64,000 nt of DNA. It comes from Candidatus Endomicrobiellum roisinitermitis (lineage in GTDB: Bacteria; Elusimicrobiota; Endomicrobiia; Endomicrobiales; Endomicrobiaceae). The position numbers were made by a program, and so were the translations under genes. Location of the stretch: the NCBI GenBank assembly GCA_031287855.1, contig JAITSL010000034.1, forward strand, positions 1-64,000. The letters are read 5' to 3'. Under the pieces are notes generated by a model that saw nothing but the letters and a program-made list of their open reading frames with translations, had not been told where the DNA came from and did not search any database. Each line of letters opens with the position of its first letter. The first letter of the stretch is position 1. Shown one piece after another: positions 11,366 to 23,183 of the stretch.

Positions 11366-11557
11366 TTTATAAAATTTAATTTATAAATATGCTATAAGCT
11401 CGTTTTGTTGTTGAGTTTTAAAAAATAATATGTCTAAAACTATGTATATAGGTGATACAGAAGTTTGACAAGAAATATAAATTGTGATACAATCCTTGAG
11501 TCGTGAGGGAGCTTGAACACTTTGTTCTATCTGATTTAATAATTCTTTTAACTTAAG

Positions 11558-11630
11558 GGGCCCGTAGCTCAGCTGGTAGAGCACCTCACTTTTAATGAGG
11601 TTGTCGTGCGTTCAAGCCGCACCGGGCTCA
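11558..11630 (+). tRNA. tRNA-Lys(UUU)
   Basis: Cloverleaf: acceptor GGGCCCG/CGGGCTC, anticodon arm CCTCA-CTTTTAA-TGAGG, T-loop TTCAAGC. Confidence 0.95.
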
Positions 11631-11633
11631 TCT

Positions 11634-11706
11634 GCTCCCATCGTCTAGGGGTCTAGGACACAGGATTTTCAATCCTGCGACACGAGTTCAAATCTCGTTG
11701 GGAGCG
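11634..11706 (+). tRNA. tRNA-Glu(UUC)
   Basis: Acceptor GCTCCCA/TGGGAGC, anticodon arm CAGGA-TTTTCAA-TCCTG. Confidence 0.95.
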
Positions 11707-11741
11707 CTTACTTTAAATCTAGTGGCTTTTCCAGCCAAATT

Positions 11742-11785
11742 TTAAACCGTTTAGACTTTTTGTAAAGTTTAAACGGTTATTTTAT
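11742..11785 (+). terminator. Rho-independent terminator after the tRNAs
   Basis: AACCGTTTAGACTTTTTGTAAAGTTTAAACGGTT followed by ATTTT. Confidence 0.65.
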
Positions 11786-11794
11786 GGAAGGTAA

Positions 11795-13087
<1,293 letters not shown>

Positions 13088-13117
13088 TTTTGCATATATA
13101 GGGACTTGGCTTTTTTT

Positions 13118-13795
13118 ATGAAAGTTAAACTATTACAATTCACTCCAGAACCTGAAAAAGTTTGTGCATTAGCTGCAAGTCTTTGTTACAGTTCTACAGC
13201 TATAGATGAACTTTCTGAAAGTTTTGATAAAGAAAAAATTGAAAAGCTTTTATCTAAAGTTATTTCTTCTAGGCATTACTCTGTGTTAGAGCATGCATCT
13301 TTTACTTTTGGAGTTGAAGGTGTTTCAAGAGTGTTGCTTGCTCAACTTACAAGGCATAGGGTAGCTTCTTTTTCAGTTCAAAGTCAACGATATGTTAAGT
13401 TTGAGGATGGGCTTGAGTTTATTGTGCCAGAAAGTATAAAAAAACACACAACCCTTTTAAAAAAATATAATGATTTTTTAAGTCATGTAGAAAAACTTTA
13501 TAAAGAGTTTTTAGATGCAGGTATTCTTGCTGAAGATGCAAGGTTTATTCTTCCTAACGCTAGTACTACAAAAATCCTCTTTACTATGAATGCAAGAGAG
13601 TTAAGACACTTTTTTTCTTTAAGAGCTTGTAATAGAGCTCAATGGGAAATACAAGAGTTAGCTTGTTATATGTTAGATCTCGTTAAAAAAGAGGCGCCTT
13701 TGCTTTTTAATAATGCAGGGCCAAACTGTATAAGAGAAGGTTGCCATGAAACTTTTGCCTGTGGCAAACCTTGGCAAAAGATTGCTGATAGTTAA
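13118..13795 (+). CDS. thyX: Flavin-dependent thymidylate synthase ThyX
   Basis: ThyX signature RHRVASFSVQSQRYV; LRHFFSLRACNRAQWEIQ. Confidence 0.95.
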   Translation: MKVKLLQFTPEPEKVCALAASLCYSSTAIDELSESFDKEKIEKLLSKVISSRHYSVLEHASFTFGVEGVSRVLLAQLTRHRVASFSVQSQRYVKFEDGLEFIVPESIKKHTTLLKKYNDFLSHVEKLYKEFLDAGILAEDARFILPNASTTKILFTMNARELRHFFSLRACNRAQWEIQELACYMLDLVKKEAPLLFNNAGPNCIREGCHETFACGKPWQKIADS

Positions 13796-13812
13796 AGTCC
13801 AGGAGAAAGTAT

Positions 13813-14985
13813 ATGCATATGCAAGACGTTTTTGTATTTTTAACAGCTCTAGCAAGCATTTTATTTTTTGCAAAAATTTTTGGCGAACTTGCTTTAAAGC
13901 TTGGTCAAAGCGCTATCATAGGAGAACTTTTGGCTGGTATCGTTATAGGTCCGAGCGTTTTAGGTCTTGTGCATGAAACAGTAATTCTTTCTAATATATC
14001 AGAGCTTGGTGCGATTGTACTCCTTTTTGAAGTAGGTCTTTCTACGGACATGAAAGAGTTTTTAAAAGCTGGTCTTTGGGCAACAGCGGTAGCTGTTGTA
14101 GGAGTAGTAGCACCTTACTTTTTAGGGTACTTTGTATTTTTACATTTTGAACTTACAAGTACTCAAGCAACTTTTGCAGGAGCAGTACTTACAGCAACTT
14201 CTGTTGGTATTACTGCCAGAGTATTTATGGACCTAAACAGGCTTGAAACACAAGAAGCAAAAATAGTTTTAGGAGCTGCTGTTATAGATGATGTTATAGG
14301 CCTTGCTATACTAGCTGTTGTTTTAAAGCTTGTGCAGGGAGGAACTTTTACTTTTGGCACAGTCGCTTCTATAAGTGGTACAGCTATTTTGTTTTTAGTT
14401 TTATCTGTTTTAGCAGGAGTGCTTATTGCTCCTTCTATTTTTAAAATTGTTGTAAAAATGAAACAATCACATGTAACATTTGTTATAGGTATAGTCTTTT
14501 GTTTTATTATTTCTGCATTTTCAACTAAAGTTGGTCTTGCTCCGATAGTAGGTGCATTTGTAGCTGGTTTAATACTTTCTACAATAAAGCAAAGTGAAGA
14601 GATTAAAAGAGATATTAAACCCATTTATGCGTTTTTTGTTCCTATCTTTTTTGTTTTAATGGGAATTAATGTCGATATAAGTACTTTTAACCCTTTCGTT
14701 GCTACAAATAGAGAAGTTTTAGCTTTAATGGCAATACTTTTTGTTGTGGCTTTTATTGGTAAAGTTGTTGCTGGCTTTGTTGTATTTAAAAAAGGCATTA
14801 ATAAGTTGATAATAGGTGTTTCTATGGTTCCAAGAGGGGAAGTTGGTTTAATATTTGCTGGTATTGGCTTAAAAAATAGTGTTTTTGGAATAAAAGATTA
14901 TAGCGCTTTAGTTGCTGTTATAATGCTTACAACTTTTATTACGCCAATAATATTGAAATATCTTTTATCAAAACAAAAAAAATAA
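13813..14985 (+). CDS. Cation:proton antiporter, CPA2 family
   Basis: Multi-TM; GELLAGIVIGPSVLGLV, AAVIDDVIGLAILAVV, VPRGEVGLIFAGIG. Confidence 0.88.
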   Translation: MHMQDVFVFLTALASILFFAKIFGELALKLGQSAIIGELLAGIVIGPSVLGLVHETVILSNISELGAIVLLFEVGLSTDMKEFLKAGLWATAVAVVGVVAPYFLGYFVFLHFELTSTQATFAGAVLTATSVGITARVFMDLNRLETQEAKIVLGAAVIDDVIGLAILAVVLKLVQGGTFTFGTVASISGTAILFLVLSVLAGVLIAPSIFKIVVKMKQSHVTFVIGIVFCFIISAFSTKVGLAPIVGAFVAGLILSTIKQSEEIKRDIKPIYAFFVPIFFVLMGINVDISTFNPFVATNREVLALMAILFVVAFIGKVVAGFVVFKKGINKLIIGVSMVPRGEVGLIFAGIGLKNSVFGIKDYSALVAVIMLTTFITPIILKYLLSKQKK

Positions 14986-14986
14986 C

Positions 14987-15298
14987 ATGGCAAAAAAATT
15001 GATTTTTTTCATAGCTTTATTGTTTTTCATGAATTCTTTTGTTGTAGATAAGATAGATGCATTTAATGCTAAAGAGGTTGTTTTAGAGAAACCTTATGGA
15101 TCTGCAAAAAAGCAAGAAACTACAAAAAATGTAAATACTCAAGAGCTTATTTCAGAAAACATTTCTTCTATATATAATAAAGCTAATGCAGTTAAAAAAA
15201 ATTTTGAAATTGGCAAGTTGTTTGGAAGTATAAAGCAGTTTGTTGCATCGGTAAAAAAGTTTGGTTTAAAAATTAAGTGGTTTGTTTATAATAAGTAA
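14987..15298 (+). CDS. Small secreted or membrane-anchored hypothetical protein
   Basis: 103 aa ORF with N-terminal hydrophobic signal, directly after the antiporter. Confidence 0.55.
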   Translation: MAKKLIFFIALLFFMNSFVVDKIDAFNAKEVVLEKPYGSAKKQETTKNVNTQELISENISSIYNKANAVKKNFEIGKLFGSIKQFVASVKKFGLKIKWFVYNK

Positions 15299-15628
15299 GA
15301 TAAAATCGATTAGTTGTTGCTAAAATTGAAATTCAATAAACTATTTATTTTGTAGTAGTCACTTTTGTTAATTTAACTATTTATGTATAGATTGTTTTTT
15401 AGTAAGATATAGCTTGTTGTGTATATAACTAAATTTGAAAGATTTAATTTTTTTTGTTTATGCTAAACTAACACCATCTTTTTTAGAAAGAAGAAATTTA
15501 CTCCTAAAACATTAGTTTTATAAGGGTCGTAAATTCTAGATAAAAGCAGACTTATTTTCTCCTAATAATGAAAAGAGTTTAAATGCACTATAATAAGTTT
15601 TTCACTGTAACTTTTTTTGGAGAGATAA

Positions 15629-16102
15629 ATGAAATCAAACTACGAAAAATTTAAATCTGTATGCAGTATTTTAGAAGAGTATTCTTTTGATAAATCAAAA
15701 CTAATTCCAATTTTGCAAGCTATACAAGAAGAGTATAAATACTTACCTCAAGAAATTTTAGCTTTTATATCTTCAGCTTTAAATATTTCTCCAGCAAAAG
15801 TTTATGGTGTAGCAACTTTTTATTCTCATTTTTCATTAACTCCTAAAGGTAAGCATATTATAAGAGTTTGTGATGGAACAGCTTGTCATGTAAAAAAATC
15901 ATCAAGCATAATAGAAGCTTTAAGGAAAAAGCTTAATCTAAGTGAGTCTGAGAGAACAACAGAAGATATGCTTTTTACTTTAGAGACTGTTGCTTGTCTT
16001 GGTGCTTGTGGACTTGCCCCAGTTCTTGTTGTTGACGATAAAGTATACGGACAAATGACTGAATCTAAAGCTGTTACGTTAATTGAGCAAATAAAGGGGT
16101 AA
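15629..16102 (+). CDS. hydC: NuoE-like subunit of NAD(P)-linked [FeFe] hydrogenase
   Basis: Thioredoxin-like 2Fe-2S motif CDGTACHVKKS...CLGACGLAPVLVV. Confidence 0.9.
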   Translation: MKSNYEKFKSVCSILEEYSFDKSKLIPILQAIQEEYKYLPQEILAFISSALNISPAKVYGVATFYSHFSLTPKGKHIIRVCDGTACHVKKSSSIIEALRKKLNLSESERTTEDMLFTLETVACLGACGLAPVLVVDDKVYGQMTESKAVTLIEQIKG

Positions 16103-16105
16103 GTT

Positions 16106-17980
16106 ATGGATATAGGTTTAGAAAATATAACTCAAGAATTTGAAAATTCAAAGAAAAATATAAAAAAAAGAATTACTGTTTGTGCAGGTACAGGGTGTGT
16201 GGCAAACGGTTCTTTAGATGTGTTTAAAACTCTTGTAGACATGTCTAGACAAATGAAAATAGATGCTCATATAGAGCTAAAAAAAGAAAATAAGGGTACT
16301 TTGATTTCTAAAAGTGGTTGTCAAGGATTTTGTCAGCATGGACCTTTAGTTAATATTTTGCCTCAAGGTATGCTTTATACAAAAGTTACACCCTCCGACG
16401 TTAAAGAAATTCTAGAAAAAACTATTTTAAAAGGTGAAATGATAGACAGGTTGTGTTATCACGATAAAGACAGAATTTGTAAAGGTCAAGAAGACATACC
16501 TTTTTATACAAAACAAAACAGGGTTGTTTTAAAACAGTGCGGTATTATTGATCCGGAAAATATTAGAGAATATATAGCAAATGGTGGTTATAGAGCAGCA
16601 AAAAAAGCGTGTGTGGACATGACTGATAAAGAAATTTGTGATGAACTTATAAAGTCAGGATTGCGCGGTCGTGGAGGAGCTGGCTTCCCAACAGGTAAAA
16701 AGTGGGACTTTACTAGGCTTCAAGAATCCGTAGAAAAATATGTTATTTGTAATGGAGACGAAGGTGATCCTGGTGCTTTTATGGACAGAAGTGTTATGGA
16801 AGGCAATCCTCACAGTGTTATAGAAGGTTTAATAATTGCAGCAAAAGCAATAGGGGCAGAAGAAGGTTATATATATGTTCGAACGGAATATTCTTTGGCG
16901 GTTTCTAGAATGCAAAAAGCTGTAAAAGACGCTACTGGCATTGGTATACTTGGCAATGATGTTTTTGGGTCAAAACATAATTTTGTTTTACATGTTATGG
17001 AAGGAGCAGGGGCTTTTGTTTGTGGAGAAGAAACAGCCCTAATAGCTTCTATTGAAGGTAAAAGAGGGATGCCTTCACCAAAACCTCCTATACCTGCTCA
17101 AAGTGGTCTTTGGGGCAAACCCACTGCTATAAATAATGTTGAAACGCTTGCTAATGTTCCTATAATAATTAATTATGGTGCAGATACTTTTAAAAAGAAT
17201 GGAACACAGCGCTCTTCCGGTACAAAGATATTTGCAATAACGGGAAATGTTTTAAATACAGGGCTTGTAGAAGTCCCATTTGGTACAACTTTAAGGCATC
17301 TTGTTTTTGATATTGCAGGTGGTGTCCCAGATGATAAAGGAAGCTTAAGCGAAGATAACTTTAAAGCTGTACAAATAGGTGGACCTTCAGGTGGCTGTTT
17401 AACTAAAGAACACTTAAGCATGGCTTTAGATTATGATTCTTTGAAAACTGTTGGGGCAATGGTAGGTTCTGGCGGATTTGTTGTTATGAGTAAGCATAAC
17501 TGTATGGTAAATGTTGCTAAATTTTTTATGCAGTTTACTCAAAGTGAGTCTTGTGGTAAATGTGTTTTATGTAGAGAAGGAACATTGCAAATGCTTTTAA
17601 TGCTTACAGATATCACAGAAGGAAAAGCAGACAACAATACTTTATCTTTATTAGAAGAACTTGCAAAATCTGTTGCAATAGGCTCTTTGTGTGGTCTTGG
17701 CAAGACAGCTCCAAGCCCAGTACTATCTACTTTAAGATATTTTAAAAATGAATATGAGGCACATGTAAAAGATCGGCAATGTCCTGCGGGTGAGTGTACT
17801 AAGTTGTTGAACTATCAAATAACTGACAAATGTATAGGTTGTGGTTTATGTGCTAGTAAATGTCCTGTAAAAGCTATTACTGGAAAACTTAAAGAGCAAT
17901 ATAAAATTGATGTATTAAAATGTATTAAATGTGGAGTATGTAAAGATTCTTGTAAATTTAATGCTATTTCCAGGAGTTAA
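16106..17980 (+). CDS. hydB: NuoF-like subunit of bifurcating [FeFe] hydrogenase
   Basis: GLRGRGGAGFPTGKKWDF, NGDEGDPGAFMDR, ESCGKCVLCREG, C-terminal two [4Fe-4S] ferredoxin motifs. Confidence 0.93.
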   Translation: MDIGLENITQEFENSKKNIKKRITVCAGTGCVANGSLDVFKTLVDMSRQMKIDAHIELKKENKGTLISKSGCQGFCQHGPLVNILPQGMLYTKVTPSDVKEILEKTILKGEMIDRLCYHDKDRICKGQEDIPFYTKQNRVVLKQCGIIDPENIREYIANGGYRAAKKACVDMTDKEICDELIKSGLRGRGGAGFPTGKKWDFTRLQESVEKYVICNGDEGDPGAFMDRSVMEGNPHSVIEGLIIAAKAIGAEEGYIYVRTEYSLAVSRMQKAVKDATGIGILGNDVFGSKHNFVLHVMEGAGAFVCGEETALIASIEGKRGMPSPKPPIPAQSGLWGKPTAINNVETLANVPIIINYGADTFKKNGTQRSSGTKIFAITGNVLNTGLVEVPFGTTLRHLVFDIAGGVPDDKGSLSEDNFKAVQIGGPSGGCLTKEHLSMALDYDSLKTVGAMVGSGGFVVMSKHNCMVNVAKFFMQFTQSESCGKCVLCREGTLQMLLMLTDITEGKADNNTLSLLEELAKSVAIGSLCGLGKTAPSPVLSTLRYFKNEYEAHVKDRQCPAGECTKLLNYQITDKCIGCGLCASKCPVKAITGKLKEQYKIDVLKCIKCGVCKDSCKFNAISRS

Positions 17981-17982
17981 TT

Positions 17983-19977
17983 ATGGGAAAATATCTAATA
18001 ATAAATGGCATAAAAGTTTTTTTTGACAATGAAAAAAATATTTTAGAAGTTATAAGGAAAGCAAAAATAGAACTCCCAACTTTTTGTTATCATTCAGAAT
18101 TAAGCACATACGGCTCGTGTAGACTTTGTATGGTTGAAGTTGAAAATATGGGGATAACTCCCGCCTGTTCTACTCCTTGTAGTTCTGGAATGATTATCAA
18201 CACGAATACTGAAAAGATAATCAATATGAGAAAAATTGTGATAGAGCTTTTACTTGCAAACCATGACAGAGAGTGTACTACTTGTCAAAAAAGTCAGAGT
18301 TGTAAACTTCAAACTCTTGCAAGAAGGCTTGGTATAGAAACTGTTAGATTTAAGAATGTTACTCATAAAACAGACAAAGATTTATCTACATATGCTTTAG
18401 TTAGAGAGCAAGATAAGTGCGTTTTGTGTGGTGACTGTGTAAGGTTTTGTGATGAAATACAAAGTATAGGTGCTTTAGGGTTTGTAAATAGAGGCTCAAA
18501 ATCTGTAGTTTGTCCAAGTTTTGGTAAAGATTTAGAGTTGTCCGAATGTGTATATTGTGGACAATGTAGCAGAGTTTGTCCAACAGGTGCAATTATTCCT
18601 AGGTCAGAAGTTAGAGAAGTATGGAAAGCTTTAAGTGATAAAAATAAAAAAGTTATAGTTGCTATAGCTCCTGCTGTTAGAGCTGCAATAGGGGAAGTTT
18701 TTGGGCTTGTTAATGAAAGTGGTGCTAGAGCTGCAGGTAGAGTTGTTACAGCTCTAAAAAATATGGGTTTTTATAAAGTTTTTGACGTATCGTTTACTGC
18801 AGACATGACTATAGTTGAAGAAGCTAACGAATTTTTAGAAAGGTTAAAAGAAGATAATATTCCTTTATTTACTTCTTGTTGTCCTGCCTGGGTAAAGTTT
18901 GTTGAGCAGTACTATCCAGAATTTATCAAAAACCTTTCAACTTGTCGTTCTCCTCAGGGTATGTATGGAGCGGTTGCTAAAAGAATTATGCCAAAAATTC
19001 TAGGCGTAAAGAAAGAAGATTTGGTTGTGGTTTCTATTATGCCATGCACAGCTAAAAAATATGAAGCAAGAAGAAAAGAACTTGCAGATAATGGAGAGGT
19101 AGATATTGATTATGTTATAACTACTCAAGAACTTGCAATGATGATAGAAGAATCAGGATTGAGGTTTCAAGACTTAGAGCCTTATGCTTTTAATATGCCA
19201 CTTGGTTTTAAAACAGGAGCGGGTGTTATATTTGGTAATTCTGGTGGCGTAACAGAGGCTGTTCTAAGAAATGTTGCAAGTAGTATAGCTGATGGTCAAG
19301 ATGAGTCAGAACAATTTAGTTTTGTAAGAGGCGATAATGGAATAAGAGAAGCAACAATAAATCTTTTAGGCAGAGAACTAAAAATAGCAATTATATATGG
19401 ATTAAAAAATGCAAGACAAGTTTTAAGAGAACTTAAAACTGAAAAGAGAAAGTACGATTTTGTGGAAGTTATGGCTTGCCCGGGGGGTTGTGTAGGAGGA
19501 GCAGGTCAGCCTATTTATAATGATTTAGTTACAAGACAAAATAGAGCAAAAGTTTTATACGAAAACGATAAAACCTTAGAGCTTCATAAACCGCAAGATA
19601 ATCCTTATGTTCAGAAATTATATAATGATTATCTTGGCGGTGCACCTGGTAGTACAAAAGCTCATGAGTACTTACATACGCATTATAAATACAAGAAACG
19701 CTATAAGGAAAGTGTAGCAATTTCAGATAATGACAATAAAGGGGTGGAGGTTAATGTTTGTTTTGGTAACCACTGTATGAAAAGAGGATCAAAAGACATT
19801 TTAAAGCATATTGTAGAATACGTTGAAAGTAAAAAGTGTAAAGATAAAGTAAATATAGCTGCATCTATATGTTTAGAAAAATGTTTTAGTGCTCCAAATG
19901 TGAAAGTTGCTGGTACAACAATAAGCAAACCTTCAGATAAAGTTATTGAAGAAGCAGTTGATAAAGAACTTAAATAA
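17983..19977 (+). CDS. hydA: [FeFe] hydrogenase catalytic subunit
   Basis: H-cluster motifs TSCCPAW, MPCTAKKYE, MACPGGCVGGAGQP; N-terminal 2Fe-2S and ferredoxin domains; C-terminal thioredoxin-like 2Fe-2S domain. Confidence 0.96.
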   Translation: MGKYLIINGIKVFFDNEKNILEVIRKAKIELPTFCYHSELSTYGSCRLCMVEVENMGITPACSTPCSSGMIINTNTEKIINMRKIVIELLLANHDRECTTCQKSQSCKLQTLARRLGIETVRFKNVTHKTDKDLSTYALVREQDKCVLCGDCVRFCDEIQSIGALGFVNRGSKSVVCPSFGKDLELSECVYCGQCSRVCPTGAIIPRSEVREVWKALSDKNKKVIVAIAPAVRAAIGEVFGLVNESGARAAGRVVTALKNMGFYKVFDVSFTADMTIVEEANEFLERLKEDNIPLFTSCCPAWVKFVEQYYPEFIKNLSTCRSPQGMYGAVAKRIMPKILGVKKEDLVVVSIMPCTAKKYEARRKELADNGEVDIDYVITTQELAMMIEESGLRFQDLEPYAFNMPLGFKTGAGVIFGNSGGVTEAVLRNVASSIADGQDESEQFSFVRGDNGIREATINLLGRELKIAIIYGLKNARQVLRELKTEKRKYDFVEVMACPGGCVGGAGQPIYNDLVTRQNRAKVLYENDKTLELHKPQDNPYVQKLYNDYLGGAPGSTKAHEYLHTHYKYKKRYKESVAISDNDNKGVEVNVCFGNHCMKRGSKDILKHIVEYVESKKCKDKVNIAASICLEKCFSAPNVKVAGTTISKPSDKVIEEAVDKELK

Positions 19978-19994
19978 AAACATAAGTGGGTGTT

Positions 19995-20414
19995 ATGAGC
20001 AGAATTATGGGGATAGATTATGGTTTAAAGCGTATAGGCATAGCCATGACAGATATTTTGCAAGTTGTTTCTAGTCCGTTTGATATAATTGAAAGCGTGT
20101 CTTTAAAAAAAGATGCTGCAGAAATTGTAAATATTGCAAAAAATAATGACGTGTCTTGTATAGTGGTTGGTCTTCCAATAAATATGAACGGCACAGAAGG
20201 CGAAATAGCAATGTCTGTGCGTAAAGTTGTAGAAGAAATTAAATTAATCTCAGATATTGGTGTTGCAACAGTAGATGAGCGCCTTACTACATCTCAAGCA
20301 GAAAGAATGTTAATTTGTGAAGCAAACGTGTCAAGGCAAAAACGTAAAGGGTTAAAAGACAAAATAGCCGCATCTCTTATTTTGCAGACTTATTTAGAAA
20401 TGCGATGTAAATAA
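19995..20414 (+). CDS. ruvX: Putative pre-16S rRNA nuclease YqgF/RuvX
   Basis: MGIDYGLKRIGIAMTD, VVGLPINMNGTEGE, VDERLTTSQAE. Confidence 0.92.
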   Translation: MSRIMGIDYGLKRIGIAMTDILQVVSSPFDIIESVSLKKDAAEIVNIAKNNDVSCIVVGLPINMNGTEGEIAMSVRKVVEEIKLISDIGVATVDERLTTSQAERMLICEANVSRQKRKGLKDKIAASLILQTYLEMRCK

Positions 20415-20716
20415 GCTCTTTAAAGTTTTCCTAATACTCTTATAAAATCACTTAGCTTTATGCTGTAAAGGACTTAATGCATTTATATACTAAATGGTTA
20501 CAATGTAATAAACTCAAAACAAATTAATCCAAGTTTGTTAGAGGTTTTATATTGTATGGCAATCTGAGAAATAGCTCTATATCAATAATTTTAGATTTTA
20601 AATCAAAAAACCCATATGAATTAAATAGCTATAATAAAGCTCATGTAGACAACATGTAACTAAATATTTAGCGAAGGTGTTATGTCGCAAGATGTATTAT
20701 AATAGCAATTGTAGGG

Positions 20717-20926
20717 ATGTCAGAAAATCTTTATAATATAACCGTCATTAGAAATGACAAAGGCATAATACGTAGGATAGGTGCAAGTGATACAAAGTAT
20801 GAGAGTGTAGAAATGTTTTTGTCTAGAGGGACTAGGGGAAAAGCGTCAAGAAAATTGAGAGGACTTGCTGTTGATATAAAAAATGAAATAAACAAGGAAC
20901 TTAAGCAATTGTGGCTAAAAAAATAA
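20717..20926 (+). CDS. Small hypothetical protein overlapping mltG
   Basis: 69 aa ORF whose end overlaps the mltG start; coupling plausible. Confidence 0.45.
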   Translation: MSENLYNITVIRNDKGIIRRIGASDTKYESVEMFLSRGTRGKASRKLRGLAVDIKNEINKELKQLWLKK

Positions 20927-21867
20927 AGATTTCTTTAATTGCACTTGTGCTTACAACACTCATTGTTATTTTTTCATCTGTATATTTATTACTTCCAGAT
21001 AGGCATATTACAATAGTGGTAAATCAAGGAGCAACATTTTTTTCTATAGCTAATCAACTTAAAGAAAATCATCTGATATTATCCAAAATATTATTTTTGA
21101 AATTGGTTAATTTTAAAAATGCAGGCAATAAGTTAAAAGCAGGTATCTATACTTTTTCTTGTAAAGACACTATGGTTACAATACTAAAAGATTTAATAAC
21201 AGGATCAAAAAATAGTATAAAATTTACAATTCCTGAAGGTAGTAATATTAAGCAGATAGCTCAAATAATATCTAAAAATATAAAAATTGATAAAGAGAAA
21301 TTTAATAAAATAGCAGTAATGAGAAACTTAGAAGGTTATTTGATGCCAGAAACATATTTTGTTGTTCCTGGAATGGGCGAAGAACAAATAATAGATATGA
21401 TGTACAATGAATTTAATAAGAAGATAACACCGGGCATGTTGCAAAGAGCAAAAGAAATAAGTATGAATTTTAAAGATATTGTAATTCTTGCATCAATTAT
21501 CGAAAAAGAGGCAGTAAAAGCTAATGAGAGGCCAATAATATCTGCAGTTTTTTATAATAGACTTAGAAAAAATATTAGATTGCAATCCTGCGCAACTGTT
21601 TTGTATGCTATGGGAATAAACAAAGAAAAACTCACTATAGAAGACACAAAGTTTAAGTCTCCCTATAATACATATTTGCATTCTGGTCTTCCGCCAGGTC
21701 CTATATGTAGCCCGGGGATTGCGTCAATAAAAGCTACATTATATCCTGCAAAGGTAAAAAGTTTGTTTTTTGTTTCTAAGGGTGATGGACAGCATCTGTT
21801 TGCAGATACTTTAAAACAACATAATAAAAATAAACAAGAAGTTTCTAGAAACAAAGAGGTCAATTAA
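20911..21867 (+). CDS. mltG: Endolytic murein transglycosylase MltG
   Basis: PEGYLMPETYFV-like, ASIIEKEAV, FYNRLRKNIRLQSCATVLYA, SPYNTYLHSGLPPGPICSPG. Confidence 0.93.
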   Translation: MAKKIKISLIALVLTTLIVIFSSVYLLLPDRHITIVVNQGATFFSIANQLKENHLILSKILFLKLVNFKNAGNKLKAGIYTFSCKDTMVTILKDLITGSKNSIKFTIPEGSNIKQIAQIISKNIKIDKEKFNKIAVMRNLEGYLMPETYFVVPGMGEEQIIDMMYNEFNKKITPGMLQRAKEISMNFKDIVILASIIEKEAVKANERPIISAVFYNRLRKNIRLQSCATVLYAMGINKEKLTIEDTKFKSPYNTYLHSGLPPGPICSPGIASIKATLYPAKVKSLFFVSKGDGQHLFADTLKQHNKNKQEVSRNKEVN

Positions 21868-21871
21868 TTAC

Positions 21872-23056
21872 ATGCAAGAAAAGAAAGTTTATTTGGATAA
21901 TAGCGCTACTACAATAGTAAATGCTGAAGTTATAAAAGAAATGGACCCGTACTTTTCTGACAAGTATGGTAATGCTTCAAGTATTCATTCTTTTGGGAGG
22001 CAAACAAAAGAAGCTTTAAATAACTCCAGAGAAAAAATAGCTTCTCTTTTAAACGCTAATGTAGACGAAATATTTTTTACAGGGTCTGGTACTGAGTCGG
22101 ACAATATCGCAATTTTTGGTATAGTAAACACTAAAGATAAAAAAGGTCATGTAATTACTACAAAAATTGAGCATCATGCTGTTTTGTATCCTTGTCAACA
22201 TCTTGAAAAAAATGGCTATAGCGTAACTTATCTTGATGTGGACAAAGAGGGGGTTATTTCTTTAAATGACTTAAAACAAGCTATTAGAGATGACACTGTT
22301 CTTGTAAGTGTGATGCATGCAAATAATGAGGTAGGAGCTATGCAGCCTATAGAGGAAATAGGAACCTACTTACAAACAATAAATGCAAATAGAAAAAATA
22401 AAGTTTATTTTCATACAGATGCAGTTCAAACAGCAGGGAAAGTTTGTTTAGATGTTAAAACATTAAAAGTAGATTTGCTTACAATGTCGGGGCATAAGTT
22501 TTACGCTCCAAAAGGTATAGGCGTTTTATATGTAAAAAAAGGAACAAAAATTAAACCTATAACTTTTGGTGGTAGTCAAGAAAATGCACTTCGTCCAGGT
22601 ACAGAAAATATTCCTTATGTTGTCGGTATTGCTAAAGCATTTGATATAGCAAATGCTAATTTGGAAGAAAATGATAAACATGTATTGTTTTTGAGAGAAC
22701 AGTTAAAAGAAGGAATTATAAAAAAAATTCCAGAAATAATAATTAATGGAAGTGGTAATAGGAGGGCTATTTCTAATATTTTAAATGTAAGTTTTAAGTA
22801 TATAGAGGGTGAAGCTTTGCTTGTAATGTTAGACATGTATGGTATAGCTGCTTCTACGGGATCTGCTTGTGCGATAGGGTTTGGTGGTTCACATGTTTTG
22901 CAAGCCATGTGTGTTGACCCTGTGTCTGCTCAAGGGGCTATAAGATTTTCTTTTGGACAGTATAATACCAAAGATGATGTTGATTATGTTTTAGAACAAT
23001 TGCCTAAAATTGTTGAAAAGTTACGTTTGATGTCGCCAGTGTATAAAAAATTTTAA
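21872..23056 (+). CDS. Cysteine desulfurase (NifS/IscS family)
   Basis: VYLDNSATT, HTDAVQTAGK, MSGHKFYAPKGIGVLYV, TGSACAIG. Confidence 0.94.
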   Translation: MQEKKVYLDNSATTIVNAEVIKEMDPYFSDKYGNASSIHSFGRQTKEALNNSREKIASLLNANVDEIFFTGSGTESDNIAIFGIVNTKDKKGHVITTKIEHHAVLYPCQHLEKNGYSVTYLDVDKEGVISLNDLKQAIRDDTVLVSVMHANNEVGAMQPIEEIGTYLQTINANRKNKVYFHTDAVQTAGKVCLDVKTLKVDLLTMSGHKFYAPKGIGVLYVKKGTKIKPITFGGSQENALRPGTENIPYVVGIAKAFDIANANLEENDKHVLFLREQLKEGIIKKIPEIIINGSGNRRAISNILNVSFKYIEGEALLVMLDMYGIAASTGSACAIGFGGSHVLQAMCVDPVSAQGAIRFSFGQYNTKDDVDYVLEQLPKIVEKLRLMSPVYKKF

Positions 23057-23183
23057 AATTAATTTGAATTCTAAGAATAACCAAAGAGAAAATACTGTTC
23101 TCGATGGGTGTTACAAAGTGTTGAAAATAACTAGAAATAAAGTACAATATAAGTTCATGCTATTGCTAATGAGGAGGGAAGAA

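Noticed and set aside
11381-11584. Minus-strand 67-aa ORF near the tRNAs
   Set aside because: Overlaps tRNA-Lys and has no recognisable features
13746-13976. Plus-strand 76-aa ORF overlapping thyX and the antiporter
   Set aside because: Alternate frame bridging two real genes; no independent support
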